Shown: piece after piece, positions 31,346-42,424 of the stretch
Layout of the letters: each line of letters opens with the position of its first letter
Numbering within the stretch: the stretch's first letter is position 1
Assembly (NCBI GenBank): GCA_035048495.1
Contig: CM068551.1
Location: 20,214,248 to 20,278,247 of the forward strand
Length of the DNA: 64,000 bases
From: Euptelea pleiosperma
Taxonomy: Eukaryota > Streptophyta > Magnoliopsida > Ranunculales > Eupteleaceae
Direction: 5' to 3'
The notes under the pieces: generated by a model
The model's input: only the letters and a program-made list of their open reading frames with translations
The model's database searches: none
What the model was told of the DNA's origin: nothing
Position numbers and translations under genes: made by a program

Positions 31346-32439
31346 ACACCTGGTGTTTTCTGATGACAACTCTATCAACTCCTTGACTCATCATGTGGAT
31401 GGGGAATCCTGATAATGGTCTTGTTGATAGCCAACATCTGTATCTCGTGTTTTGCTAAATTTGATAATTTCTTTTTGCACATGTTGGTGTTCAGTACATG
31501 TTCTATGTTGAATTCGAAACTTACGTGCACAAGGGTCTGTTCAAAATCAGAACCTGAGGTTCCCATTCTGCTTAGTTGAGAATTGCAGTGAATTTAAGGC
31601 CCTCATTGCCTAATTACATAATGTATGAGTCTTACAGAACTAACATATTTCTTTTTAACTGTCATGGAAATTACTGCATACTTGAGAACGTGATTACAAA
31701 CATGTCAGTGGCTTAATTTATTGCAAATAGTTGGCACCTTAGCTTAGTGTGCTCAGGTTGGTTTGACGTATTTTCTGTTGGCATCTAAAGTTAGATGCTA
31801 TAATTTCCTATCAAACTTTTGTTGTGAACCTATGATACCCGCTAATAAACACATAATTAAGTGAAAATTACGATTGTTTATATAGAGAGATAAGGGTGGA
31901 CACTGGACATAACCTATAGAGTTCCCTGGCCCCATCGTCATCTAATGTGGATGCACCCATGAAGGTTTAGAGGAAGGATAACTTTGTCACTCACAGAGCC
32001 TTCTGTGGCCAAAGAAAATTACAAGGTAAACCAGAACCTTGCTGTGATGGGCAGAATGCTACAGAACCAAGCCCAAGACCTGTTCTCTTCTTCAATGCCC
32101 AGAACATGGTGAATCTATCTATTTCCAATTATGACCAAGCTCAAAATCTGGGTAGTGAAATGATTTGGAGCTTGGACATCTGGACCTGACCAAAAAATCT
32201 TGACAAGCTTTACTGCCAAAATAAAATGAAGAAAAAAGAGTAAGCAATATCAATCCTGTTTAAGCGATCAAGTTAGATTTATCTCAGGCCTCACCAGATT
32301 AGAAAGTGTAGCTGAAATCATTGACTCTGAAGACTGGAGACCCCCAGATGCTCATTCACCTGATTTCTTACTGGTGTTAACAGGTCAAGTTATTCCTCTG
32401 ATGATGTAATTATCTGGATCCCAACATTGAATGTATATT
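31346..32439. other. No gene recognised
   Basis: Part of this (31360-31600) resembles the sequence after PPR gene 2 near 39250-39300 (atcaactcc-tgaactca). No conserved reading frame, RNA gene or clear repeat was identified. Confidence 0.4.
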
Positions 32440-33060
32440 CAACCTAAAATCTGCATTGGGATGTGTCAGATTTTTGGAAGTGGGCTGGCATCACATTATT
32501 TGGTTCAGAAATTCAATCCCATATCAGTGTTCTTACTTCGAAAAATGCTATGTTGGAAGCTTCCTGCTCAAAATGTTTTGAAGAAGTTCAAGATTATCAG
32601 CAGATTGAGACGTGTACTCTGATGGTCCCCCAGAGACTATATATCACCTCTTTTTTGCAGTGATCACACAAGATGGGTTGGGAAAGAAATTCTGACCAGA
32701 TGCAAGTTCTGAAGCCCTCAAATTCATGGATGACAGAGAGAGTTAGCTTGGATTAGCAAGAATTTCAGAGGAAGTCTATAATTCAGGTTATTCGAAGTTG
32801 GCTTGGGATTTATTATGCATGTGTGTGTGACAACAACTGCTATGACATTGACTTGAAAGCCATCTACAATGGAGTTATGATAGTGATACAGTATTTGGAG
32901 GGTGTGCATTATGACACTCTTTCTTGCAGCTGAAATATTTAAAAAGCAAGCTGATTACCGAACATTTTGACAGTGTAAGGTATCTCGTGCTTACAAAGTT
33001 CGAGATGAAATTTATCATATTCTGGAGGCCTACTGTGCTGCTGTTTTTTTTCTTCTTCTT
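32440..33060 (+). pseudogene. Highly decayed LINE zf-RVT remnant
   Basis: Scattered across frames are pieces of a zf-RVT domain: F-W-K-W-A-G-I (32466-32490), and around 32600-32690 a region whose reading, with frameshifts, gives C-T-L, P-E-T-I-Y-H-L-F-F and D-H-T-R-W. These match the C-x2-C...E-T-x-x-H-L-F-F-x-C pattern of plant LINEs. Many stops and shifts are present. Confidence 0.5.
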
Positions 33061-33336
33061 AGGCTATGTATATTGTATGGTGATCAACAAAAAGTTTCAG
33101 AAAAGGACTTTTATGTCGAGATATATTGACACAGAAAAAGTTTTATGACATTTATATGAAAAATCATTTCTAGAAAACTTATTCAGGGCAACCATACGGA
33201 GCCTTAATGTAATTCAAGCAGTGAAAAAAAAATTTCCCTAGTGATTTTCCTCTATTAGTAAATGTCATTGAGGATTATATGTGTATTTACTCAAAATTAG
33301 GAGAAATTTTATAATCCTTGGGACATTTTGATCGAT

Positions 33337-33477
33337 GGCGTCCTTCAACTTATAATTGAGTGCCACCTGTCCTGGCCCTTAAGCGTAGTTGCTTTTTCTC
33401 CACTTTTAAGGGTAACTACAGTTAAGGGCCAACTTAACAATAGACAGGTGGCTCTTAACTATAAATCTAAGGATGCC
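33337..33477. mobile_element. Small foldback MITE
   Basis: Arms ggcgtccttcaacttataat, gagtgccacctgtc and ggcccttaagcgtagtt pair with their complements ending ggatgcc at 33477. It is about 140 bp with a loop of roughly 20 bp. Non-coding. Confidence 0.78.
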
Positions 33478-33948
33478 CCGACCTTCTGTGGTACTTGGGA
33501 GTTGGGACTACATGCCAATCAAGAGTAGGGACAGTTGAACTAGAGGCGGGTGCCGATCAAAGAAGGTAATATCTGCCTACCTCTCCTTGAGAAGTGCATG
33601 GCAGGAGGGCCAGTATTCGACTAGACGGCGAGGAAATGTAAATTGAGTAAGATTTGAGATTCACAAAAAAATTATCCTCAATTAGCGAATCGGTTACTGA
33701 CTTACCAACTTATATAAATAAAAATAAATAAAAAGTCCATTGTTTGGGGTTACATCACCTTACTGTAGATAGGTTGCTTTATTTGTGCTTGAGAAAGCAT
33801 TTTTCTCTAAATGCCATCATCAGCATTTGGAGTGCAAAATGGTGATGGCACCAACCAACAGGCCCTAAATGAGTGTCTCCTGACACCCAGTTTACAAATC
33901 GCTGTAGGCTTTTATATTTTTCTTGTCATGGAAAAAAAGACATTAGGA

Positions 33949-35138
33949 AGGCAAATTTTGGTTGCCCCGTCATTTTTTCTTATCACCCCCATTTCTTTTA
34001 ATTCCCCTCACCAGTTTCTGACATTCTCTAAATGCCCCGTGGGCCATATATCAAAATCTCTTATCGCTTCCCAAATGTTAAACACAAAAGTAAAGTTTTG
34101 GGTTTTTTTTACCCTCTTCACTCTTCCACTGTTAAAATCTAAGTTCCTTCATCATAGAAAGAAGAGAGCAAGCTTGAGCAAGGAAGAAGAAAATAAACAA
34201 AGAAGAGAGAAAGCTTAAGAATGATGGGGTCCTTCCGATTTCACTTCTGAGGAGTGAAAAGAAAGCAAACACTATTGATCATTTCCCATCGATTTCGATC
34301 AACTTTCGAACACCATTGATTCTTTTAACTGGGTTTAGGTTATCTAGTGTTGCTTCCAAATGAATAGTCACGAGGTTTTACGATGAGTGGAAAGCAATTT
34401 TGAGGATCCATTTGATTGGCAATTATATATAAAACTGCTCTTGGCAATTGCTTTGAAATGGAAGAGTGAGGTCCAGTAGAATTCTCCATCATGACTAAAT
34501 ATTTTGAACACCAAGGAAAACCACCTTATGCATATCACTCAATTTTCAAACCAAATACTTCATTGTTCGGACTGCTAAGTCCGAACAATACTTTACTATT
34601 CAGATTTAAGTTGAACAGTCAATTCTTCAATAGTTTTCAAACAATATATTTCATTGTTCAAACTTAACCGTCCGAACAATACTTCGTTGCTCAGACTTAG
34701 CCACATGAACAATAAAGTATTGTTTAGTCCTCGCCAACCGAATAATGCTTAATTTTTGTGTTTTACCTTACTATTCTGCAGCCTCAAATGAGTAAGGATA
34801 AACCTTGCTTCAGAGCAGATTAAACTTATATTTCTAACCATGCTCTAGTACCAAAAGTTGATGTATAATAAAAGCATAGAAAGATAAAACTTATAAACCC
34901 TAGGTATTGTCTCTTTGCTTTTTTAGGTATTCTCCCTTGCTTTTTCCATATTAAAATTGAGAGGGGATGAGTAAAAGTAGAAAGGGGTTAATTAGATTAA
35001 CAATAGGGACAAAGTCGGTATTTTATACTTTTTGTGTGGGGACGATAAGAGAGAACACAGGGGATATAGATGTCCTTTTATTTATTGTTTTACTGGAGAA
35101 TAACAAGAGATATTGACGGGGCAACCAAAATTTTGCCT
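33949..35138. mobile_element. 1.19-kb element with 25-bp inverted ends
   Basis: Left end aggcaaattttggttgcccc (33949) and right end ggggcaaccaaaattttgcct (ending 35138) are near-perfect inverted repeats extending through gtca. The interior is unrelated to the small MITEs. It includes tandem phrases around 34560-34740 (tccgaacaatactt and variants) and a 135-codon low-similarity frame (33811-34218) that crosses the left end. No transposase is seen, so it is probably a non-autonomous DNA transposon of unassigned class. No target duplication could be read. Confidence 0.65.
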
Positions 35139-35499
35139 AAGCATGAGCCCAATCACCATTTTTGCACCCAAAAAGATATTTTTTCAATGAAGAAGCTTTC
35201 AAAAATATATTTTCATGATGCAAAAATCGCAATCCAAACCGGCCAAAAGCATTTTTCAAAATTAGTCAATTCCATGTTAGTATTAAGGTGAGGAACCACT
35301 ATTTTTTGGATGCATTTTTCAGATATCGCAAGTTATGAGGTGCTACGTTGTTGCAAATTGAAAAGTAACACAAAGCGCCAAGCAGCCAACCAAGCATTAT
35401 CTGATGCATCCAAATGAGCCCTAAAACACTGTGGATGCACCAAACCAGTTAATTCAAACTGTGGATTGCCAAACATTGTCAATCAACCATTTAGCTAGG

Positions 35500-36140
35500 G
35501 TTGTCATTGGATACCCGATTCACCAAGACCCAATCCCAATTCTCCCAATTCCGGGATTACTTGTTTCAGCACCAGACCTGGAACCAAAGTATATAATTTA
35601 ATAAGGTCCAGTTTTAGGTAGACTAGTACTTGGACTGGATTAGAACCCAAACCTATAGGGCATGGAACCGACATAAAATAATTTAGGCCGTGTTTGATTA
35701 CTGAGTGGGAAAATTGCATTTTTTTAGGAAAACACAACTGTCCATTGTTAGATAGCCATTATAAATCTGTAAAATTTTCCCTACTAAGCCCGGAATCATT
35801 TCCCATCCAAATAGGTGAGAATTCATTGCCACCAAAAAATACACCTTTATGTTCTCACATGATTGAAATATGTGTTCTCAGTTGCAATCAATCAGCCATT
35901 TAAGGCATATCCCAGATGTATTTTCTCGGGAAAATTTTGTATTCAATCAAACACGGCCTTAGAGATGTCAAATTTCTTCTAAATTTGGATATGAAGGGTG
36001 TTTTATTAAAGTTTTTTATACAATTGCCGAGCACCCCGATACCCAATCATGGAACTGGATATTTATCTGTTCCAGTTCTGAACCATTTATTTCAGTACCG
36101 AAACTGGAACCAAAATCCTCATACACAATCTGCTCCTCCA
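35500..36140. mobile_element. Old (gg)gtgtcaa-type MITE split by a Tourist element
   Basis: Left portion 35503-35685 (agggttgtcattggataccc, ggaaccgacat) and right portion 35962-36140 (agatgtcaaat, accccgatacccaatcat) belong to the family at 1400-1691. The Tourist element 35686-35958 lies between them. Confidence 0.5.
35686..35958. mobile_element. Tourist-like MITE with TTA duplication
   Basis: Termini ggccgtgtttgattac and the complement of attcaatcaaacacggcc are flanked by tta (35683-35685 and 35959-35961). Same superfamily signature as 21452-21830. It lies about 0.4 kb upstream of PPR gene 2. Confidence 0.88.
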
Positions 36141-36351
36141 GGCGCATTGACGCCTTTTTTTTTATGTTATTCGGGGATTAGGGATTAATTAACTCCCAAA
36201 ACAAGTGGTTTTCCTTTGCCCCCAAATTAAATCGATATGGTCTTCATGCGGACAGCAATAAACTCGTTACCAAGCAACAACCCCTCCCGTCAATATTCCA
36301 ACAAGACCCTATAAAATTATAAAATGAGAAAAGACATACCCAGATGACAAA

Positions 36352-38436
36352 ATGAGGATTGTAAGATCTGCTGCTGGTAGTGCCGCTTCAACACAAATGG
36401 GTACTTTTTCTCTCCTCTCTGGTGCTAATATTTCCACAAATTTGCATGGAAATGCTGAAACTAATTCCAAATCCAAAGGGAAGCCCAGTTTTGATTTTTC
36501 TTGTAGAACCCAATTCAATGTTTTTGTGAGAAATCACTGTAAATCAGGAGCTATTAGTCTTGAAGACGCCCTGTATTTATTTGATCATATGGTTCATATG
36601 GAACCTTTGCCGCCAATTTCGGCTTTGGAAGGAAAGGAACTTGAGGGTCTTTAGAGGAGAGGTTAACTCTCTTCAAGACATCATTCTCAGTATTAAGGCT
36701 CTTCTCCACTATTGGGGCAGTACCTCTATAGAGTTGAGAGGCACTTTCTTCAGTGATTTGGTCTTCAGTTTTGATTCAGTTCTGAGTAGGTAGTTTGGGC
36801 CGTTTTGTTTTGTCTTTGTTCTTGAGGGGGTCTGTTTTTTCCTCTTTGTATTTTCTGAGGTCTTCTCGATCTCTTTTATAATATTTTGACTTATCAAAAA
36901 AAAATCATCCGTTAGCCGCAATTTCCAGAATGAAATATCATTCAATTGTCTTTACTCTGTATAAACAAATGATGAATTCAGTAGGAATTCCACCTGATAT
37001 ATGTACTCATAACATTGCAATCAATTGTTTCTGCCACTTGAGTCGGGTCGATTTTGGCTTCTCTGTCTTAGGGAACATCATGAAACATGGTCATCAACCA
37101 AATGCTGTAACCATGAACACACTAATTAAGGGACTGTTTCTGGAGGATAAAATCGCCTTAGCGATGGAGTTGTTCAAAAGAGTAGTAGAGAAGGGTTACC
37201 CATATAGTGAAGTTACTTATGGGACAATAATTAATGGGCTATGCAAGACGGGAAACACTAGCGCGGCTCTTGGTTTGTTAAGGGAGATAGAAGATAAGGG
37301 GAGGTTTATGCCTGACATATTTGCGTATAACACAATTATTGATAGTCTCTGTAAAGACAGATTGATAGATGATGGTCTCAAATTATTCTCAAAAATGATC
37401 AGTAATGGCATTTTACCAAATGTTGTCACTTACAGTTCTTTAATTCAAGGCCTCAGCAATTTAGGCCGGTGGAAAGAAGCCACAAAGTTTTTCAATGAAA
37501 TGGTGGATCATGGAATCTCACCAAATGTAATAACCTTCAACATACCGGTGAATGCTCTTTGCAAAGAAGGGCAGACCAGAGAAGCACAGGGTATAGTCGA
37601 AGTGATGACTCAGAGAGGTGAGGAGCCTGACATTTTCACATATAGTGCATTAATGGATGGATACTGTTTGCAAGGCCTAATGGATGATGCTATACAAGTC
37701 TTTGATTCCATGGTGAGTAAGGGCCATATGCCCAATGTGGTTTCCTACACTGTGTTGATTAATGGGTATTGCAAGAATCAGAGGATGGACGAGGCATTGC
37801 AATTCTTCAGAGAAATGAATCACATGGGATTGAAACCCACTGTCATTACATACAAGGGAGAGTTGTGGAGAGTTGTGGCTGCACAAGTGCTCTTCAAGGA
37901 AATGCAAGGTCAGGGGCCAAAATCCAGATCTTTTCACATACAATATATTGTTGGATGGGCTATGCAAAAACCACTGTTTTGCTGAGGCTATGAAACTGTT
38001 TAATGAGATGGAAAGCAGTGGAATTAGAGCTGATATTAGAATCTATAGCATCCTCGTTGATGGTATGCTCAGAGTTGGGAAACTTGAAGAAGCAAGGGAA
38101 CTTTTCAATTGCATATCTGCAAAAGGGTTGGAGCCCAATGTTAAAACATATACAATAATGATGAATGGACTTTGCAAAGAAGGGCTTTTGGATGAAGCTA
38201 ACAAACTGTTCTTGCAAATGGAAGAAAAGGGCTCTTCACCGGATGACATTATGTTTAATACCATGGTCCGTGGCTTTCTTGAAAAGAATGATACCCTTAA
38301 GGCGATGCAGCTTCTTTGTGCAATGGTTCAGAAGGGTTTTGTACCAGAAGAATCCACCGTATCTATATTAGTGGACCTGTTCTCGGCTGATCATGAATCT
38401 CTGGAAATGCTTCGAAAGTATTTGCCGAGTCACTAA
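36352..38436 (+). pseudogene. P-class PPR (RFL-like) pseudogene, LINE-disrupted
   Basis: Paralogue of the gene at 27506 along its whole length, with the same presequence style and 14 motifs ending at 38434-38436. There are three lesions. A LINE tail sits in motif 1 after P-P-I-S-A (36627-36904), and the sequence resumes at H-P-L-A-A-I-S-R-M-K. Motif 10 is shortened by about 18 bp near 37853-37866. A one-base shift lies in the cagggg run near 37914-37917, after which the frame ending in L-P-S-H continues. The open stretch from 36930 covers motifs 1-10 and the last about 170 residues cover motifs 11-14. A shorter protein starting at M 36930 would lack the presequence, so I treat it as a pseudogene. 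RFL families typically contain such decayed members. Confidence 0.9.
36627..36904 (+). mobile_element. 5'-truncated LINE inserted in the PPR pseudogene
   Basis: Begins W-K-E-R-N-L-R-V-F (36625-36652), the C-terminal motif of plant LINE ORF2, and reads 50 more codons to a stop at 36792. The 3'-UTR contains gaggtcttctcgatctc and ttgacttatc, then A9 at 36896-36904. The 3'-UTR motif is shared with 3636-3900 and 5975-6560. No target duplication is visible. Confidence 0.9.
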
Positions 38437-41400
38437 AGAAAAGGTTATATATTGAATTCCAAGTCAATTAACCCATTGTAAGCTGCTGAGTTGTCACTAG
38501 AGGCCCTCTGGAAGAACCCCCTCATTTCTGCTGGAAAGCTACCGAAGGGTTGCAGCACTTTGCTAGAATATGAATACCACGGAAGGGAACCAAGTAAATT
38601 TCCTCCTTAATAAATGAGAATTAACCTGTGGAGAAGAGAAGCGCTCATTGTAGTTTCTGGAACATCTAATCTTCTTAATTCCTCTCCAAACTAATTTACA
38701 TTCAATTTGAACCAGGAGATACTATTGACAATGTGGTGTATAGAACTGTTGGAAATACTGTTAATATGACAAAGCTTTGTCGTACCCGATATGGCTGCAG
38801 ATTCTCTACGTAAGGTTCTGTTTTCACTTCAGAATCTCATGTTTCCTGGATTCTTTTTGTTGTCAATGGGGTGTTTGGCTACTATAACTGTATTCAAGTA
38901 GAATTATAGCACCATAATAGCTACTTCATTGTTTTGCTTGAGGGGGATCATCTGTGTGTGGATCCTATTCTTAGTCCTATGTTTTTTGCTGGATAAGAGT
39001 ATTTTTTGAAAAAGTCGGTTTGCACTTGTGGTGCAATAACTCTATCCTTTTTTTCCAGAATACATGTTTTAGACCTATAGTGTAATAACTCTACTAATAC
39101 CACCCAGATAGCTCAATTTTACTCTCTGTTGCAGCCTCTTCCACAGAAATGTTTGCTACTTTAAGGTACTTAAGTTTGTCAATTCGTACTTGCATAACAT
39201 AGCGTTTCCTTTTCCATGTATGTACTAATAACTTATCTTGAGTTTCTCATGTTAGTTCCATCAACTCCTGAACTCAGCCTGCTCTACGAATCACATAAGA
39301 TAGCAAGTAAATGACCAATGCCCTTACCACATATGCCATGTTAAGGATGACATTATCTTCAATCGAAGCTCCATGAATTTTTGATCAGTTCGTTCATGTT
39401 TCTCTACAGGTAGAACACTTTCACAGTTCGCAGTGAAATTATTGGACAGAAAATTTCGTAAACTACTTGTGCACATGTCTCTCTTGAACTTAGTTGCAGG
39501 AATTTTCTTCTCAAGGTGTTTCTTTTGCTTTATAGTCTCACTCCAACTCCCACTCTCTAAACTCAGAACCTCCCACCGCCTGCTATCACCATCAGGAGTT
39601 TGTCAAATCGGCTTTTATTACTGCTAATTTTGTGTCTTTGATAGCTTTCCATTGATTTTGGTTAACATTATTGTTTGAAATCTGAAGTTGTATTAGATCA
39701 TCTGATAATAATTTAGTTTTCAATATCACATAAAATGAAAAAAAATTAAATATACGCACTTTCTCACTGTTACCTCGACTTGTTTTAGTATAATAGGCCC
39801 CTGTGCTTATTTGTTCATAAAGCATAAGAAAATTTAAATGTGTGTTTTATTTTCTTCTCTTTTGTTCCTTCTGTCTGACAATTCAAGCAACAAGAGCATT
39901 CTTTGGAGAGAATGACTCGACTCGGATATTCTACATACTCTGGACTCATTCTTGTGGTGTAGAACATGAAATGTACTGATTTTACCCTCAATGGAGCAGG
40001 TTAAGTTTCCCAACAAATGATTCCTCAGATTATGGCTTGTGAATCCTCCAATGGCGAAGAGCTTTTTTGGAATGTGCAACTGAAGTCAGTTCCCCTGATT
40101 TACGTAATTCAGGTTCTCAACTAATATAGGCTGGGCCAAACGTGAGCTGGTCAACCAGTGATTCCGAACTTCCCTCAATTTATACTTATGTTTCAATTGA
40201 CGTCGGTCTCATGTTCCTTTACCTGTTCCAACTAATAGCCCGTGCCAAGCGTAAGATGTGTTCAGTCTGAGTATGTTAATTGCATGTAGACTGGAGCCTG
40301 AGTTCGTATCATGAGCAGATTAAAGCTCTGCTGAGCTTGGATCGTTTCGAATACCTACCCATAAAGTGTTTGGTTGCAATAATAACTCAACCCAGATTGG
40401 CTTATTGGGGTGTGTAAGTAAAACTTCTTCCTCGAAGAATACGTATACACCTGAAAAGCATGAGCATTTTAGTACAGGTATATTCTTCGTTAAGAGAAGG
40501 TTTACAGTTACATCTCACTCTTCTTTTTTCAAACAGGGTTATCTCGCAACCAAACAGGGTTATCTTTGCAACCAAATAATCCCCAATTAGGAGCCATATT
40601 TCTGTGTAGCCTACTATCCCATGCTTCTTTTAATCAGTCACAACCATGGTAACTAGCAAAATCCAAGAAAAGGTGTTGTCCAATGTTTAACACTAGTAAA
40701 TGGTGCTGTGGGCGCTCTCGCCATTATAGCGGAAATAACAGAAAATGATGGCGCTAAAATTCAAAATATGAATTCCAATTTTCAATAGATTTTCAATCTG
40801 TTGCAGGCAGGGGTCAAATGAGTGAGTGACCGAATAAATGAGGGGGATTGAGTGGCTGAAATGTAACCATCCACATTAGATGGATGGATGGATTTGATCT
40901 CAACCACTCTTTATCTTATGAAGCCTCAGAAGATAAGAGGGGGGGGCTGATATGTCTTTTTATATAGATACGTAGCAAATGTTGTACAAGACACATGGTG
41001 CACGTGTAGCTGATCAGGTTCCCACGCGAGAGATCTACTTGGTAAAAAATCAACATGATTTGATAATCTTGCCAATCCCATTTCCTCTGCGCTTTTCGGA
41101 TGGTCCAATATCTCCGGTTAAATGCAGAATTAAAAGTTCATCTCAAACAAGTTCAGGCTTCTGTCAACTTAAAACCGCACGTCCCATTGTTGGTTCTATA
41201 CACCAAAAATCGGCATTATTAATTGTCATTCAATAAACTTTTAAGAGAAAGGAGAGCTGCAGAAGTATACAAGTCGCGGGCACGAGATGGACTAAAACGA
41301 AACAAGGCCTTCTCTGATTTCTTAAAATGTAAATTAAGCTCTTAATTATATTTTCTTTTTGCAAGTGTTAGCTTAACGCTATCATCCCTAAGTGGCCACC

Positions 41401-42424
41401 ATCCTTAGGTTATTCCTAGGTCCAGACCATTGGATGGTCTTCAGGATGGTAGGGAGGACATTCTCCTGGGGGTGAGAGTTTTATTTTCCTTCAGCAAATT
41501 GAGTTAGGAATTGTGAAAAATAAAAATAAAAAATCTTGGGAGGGGTCAGAAAGAGTGCCTATACTTGTCACTAAGAGGGAAATTTTAAGTGGGTTAGGGA
41601 CACGTGTTATGTAAAGGGAGGGTCGACGTAGACACCGTTTCCAACAACCCATCCGTATAAAAGTTGGGCTTGGGTAGGATATAATTGATAGTTCTTGATT
41701 CATGCCTTTTGGGCCGTCTTTCCATTACATCTAAGTTTTGGTGCACCCTCTAAAAACTGAAAATGAGGGAAACCACAATATTGGCCACTAAGATTTGTGC
41801 CATCTACATATATTAACTTCTAGAATCGGCTGTGTGTTCCGTAAATATATCACAGACCTCGTACCCATGTCTGATTCTGACACATGCCCATATCTATGCA
41901 ACATAGCTCATTACCCTTGCCACCAAACAACGAAGTACCGGTGGATTTCTTTCTCCAATTGCAAAAGTTTTTTTTGTATTTGGTTTATTCTATCTTTCTT
42001 GATTTGGATGATCCATTGACTGAAGTTGTGGTTGGATTAGGCTATAACCCTGAACCATTATCCTGAGCAATGATTCCTATATTAAGCTTTGATATATTGA
42101 TCCTGCAACCTCAGATGTATATGCTTCAAAATTGATATTACAAAGTCTAAATTAGTTTTACAGTTCCATTCCATATAAGATCACGTAACCATGATAATGT
42201 TTATGGAAGCGAGCTGAACAAAATTCTAGTCAGAAATCACCGTTGTGACTTGTGAGCTTTTGCTTGGTGAAGTCATCCTCCCGTTGATGATGGAAACAGC
42301 TCTGATTGCCATCTAAAAAGATCTGCAGGCTTGTACATGAGTATAAACTTGGAATAAGCACCAAGTTTACTGCATTGGCTCTTGGATCCAAACAGTACCG
42401 TCAGAGAGCAATCAAGTTGAACAG
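38437..42424. other. Intergenic region, no gene recognised
   Basis: The first part (to about 39600) aligns weakly with the 3' region of PPR gene 1. After that I see only unconserved short frames. A tggatggatgga run lies at 40880-40895, and a short inverted segment occurs near 41375-41475 (accatccttagg...ccaatggatggtcttcaggatggt-type). The 3'-UTR of the CCA gene should occupy the last few hundred bases on the minus strand. Confidence 0.45.

Noticed and set aside
33811..34218. 135-codon frame as a gene
   Set aside because: It crosses the inverted end of the 33949-35138 element, has no homology I recognise and ends in a Lys/Glu-rich low-complexity stretch.
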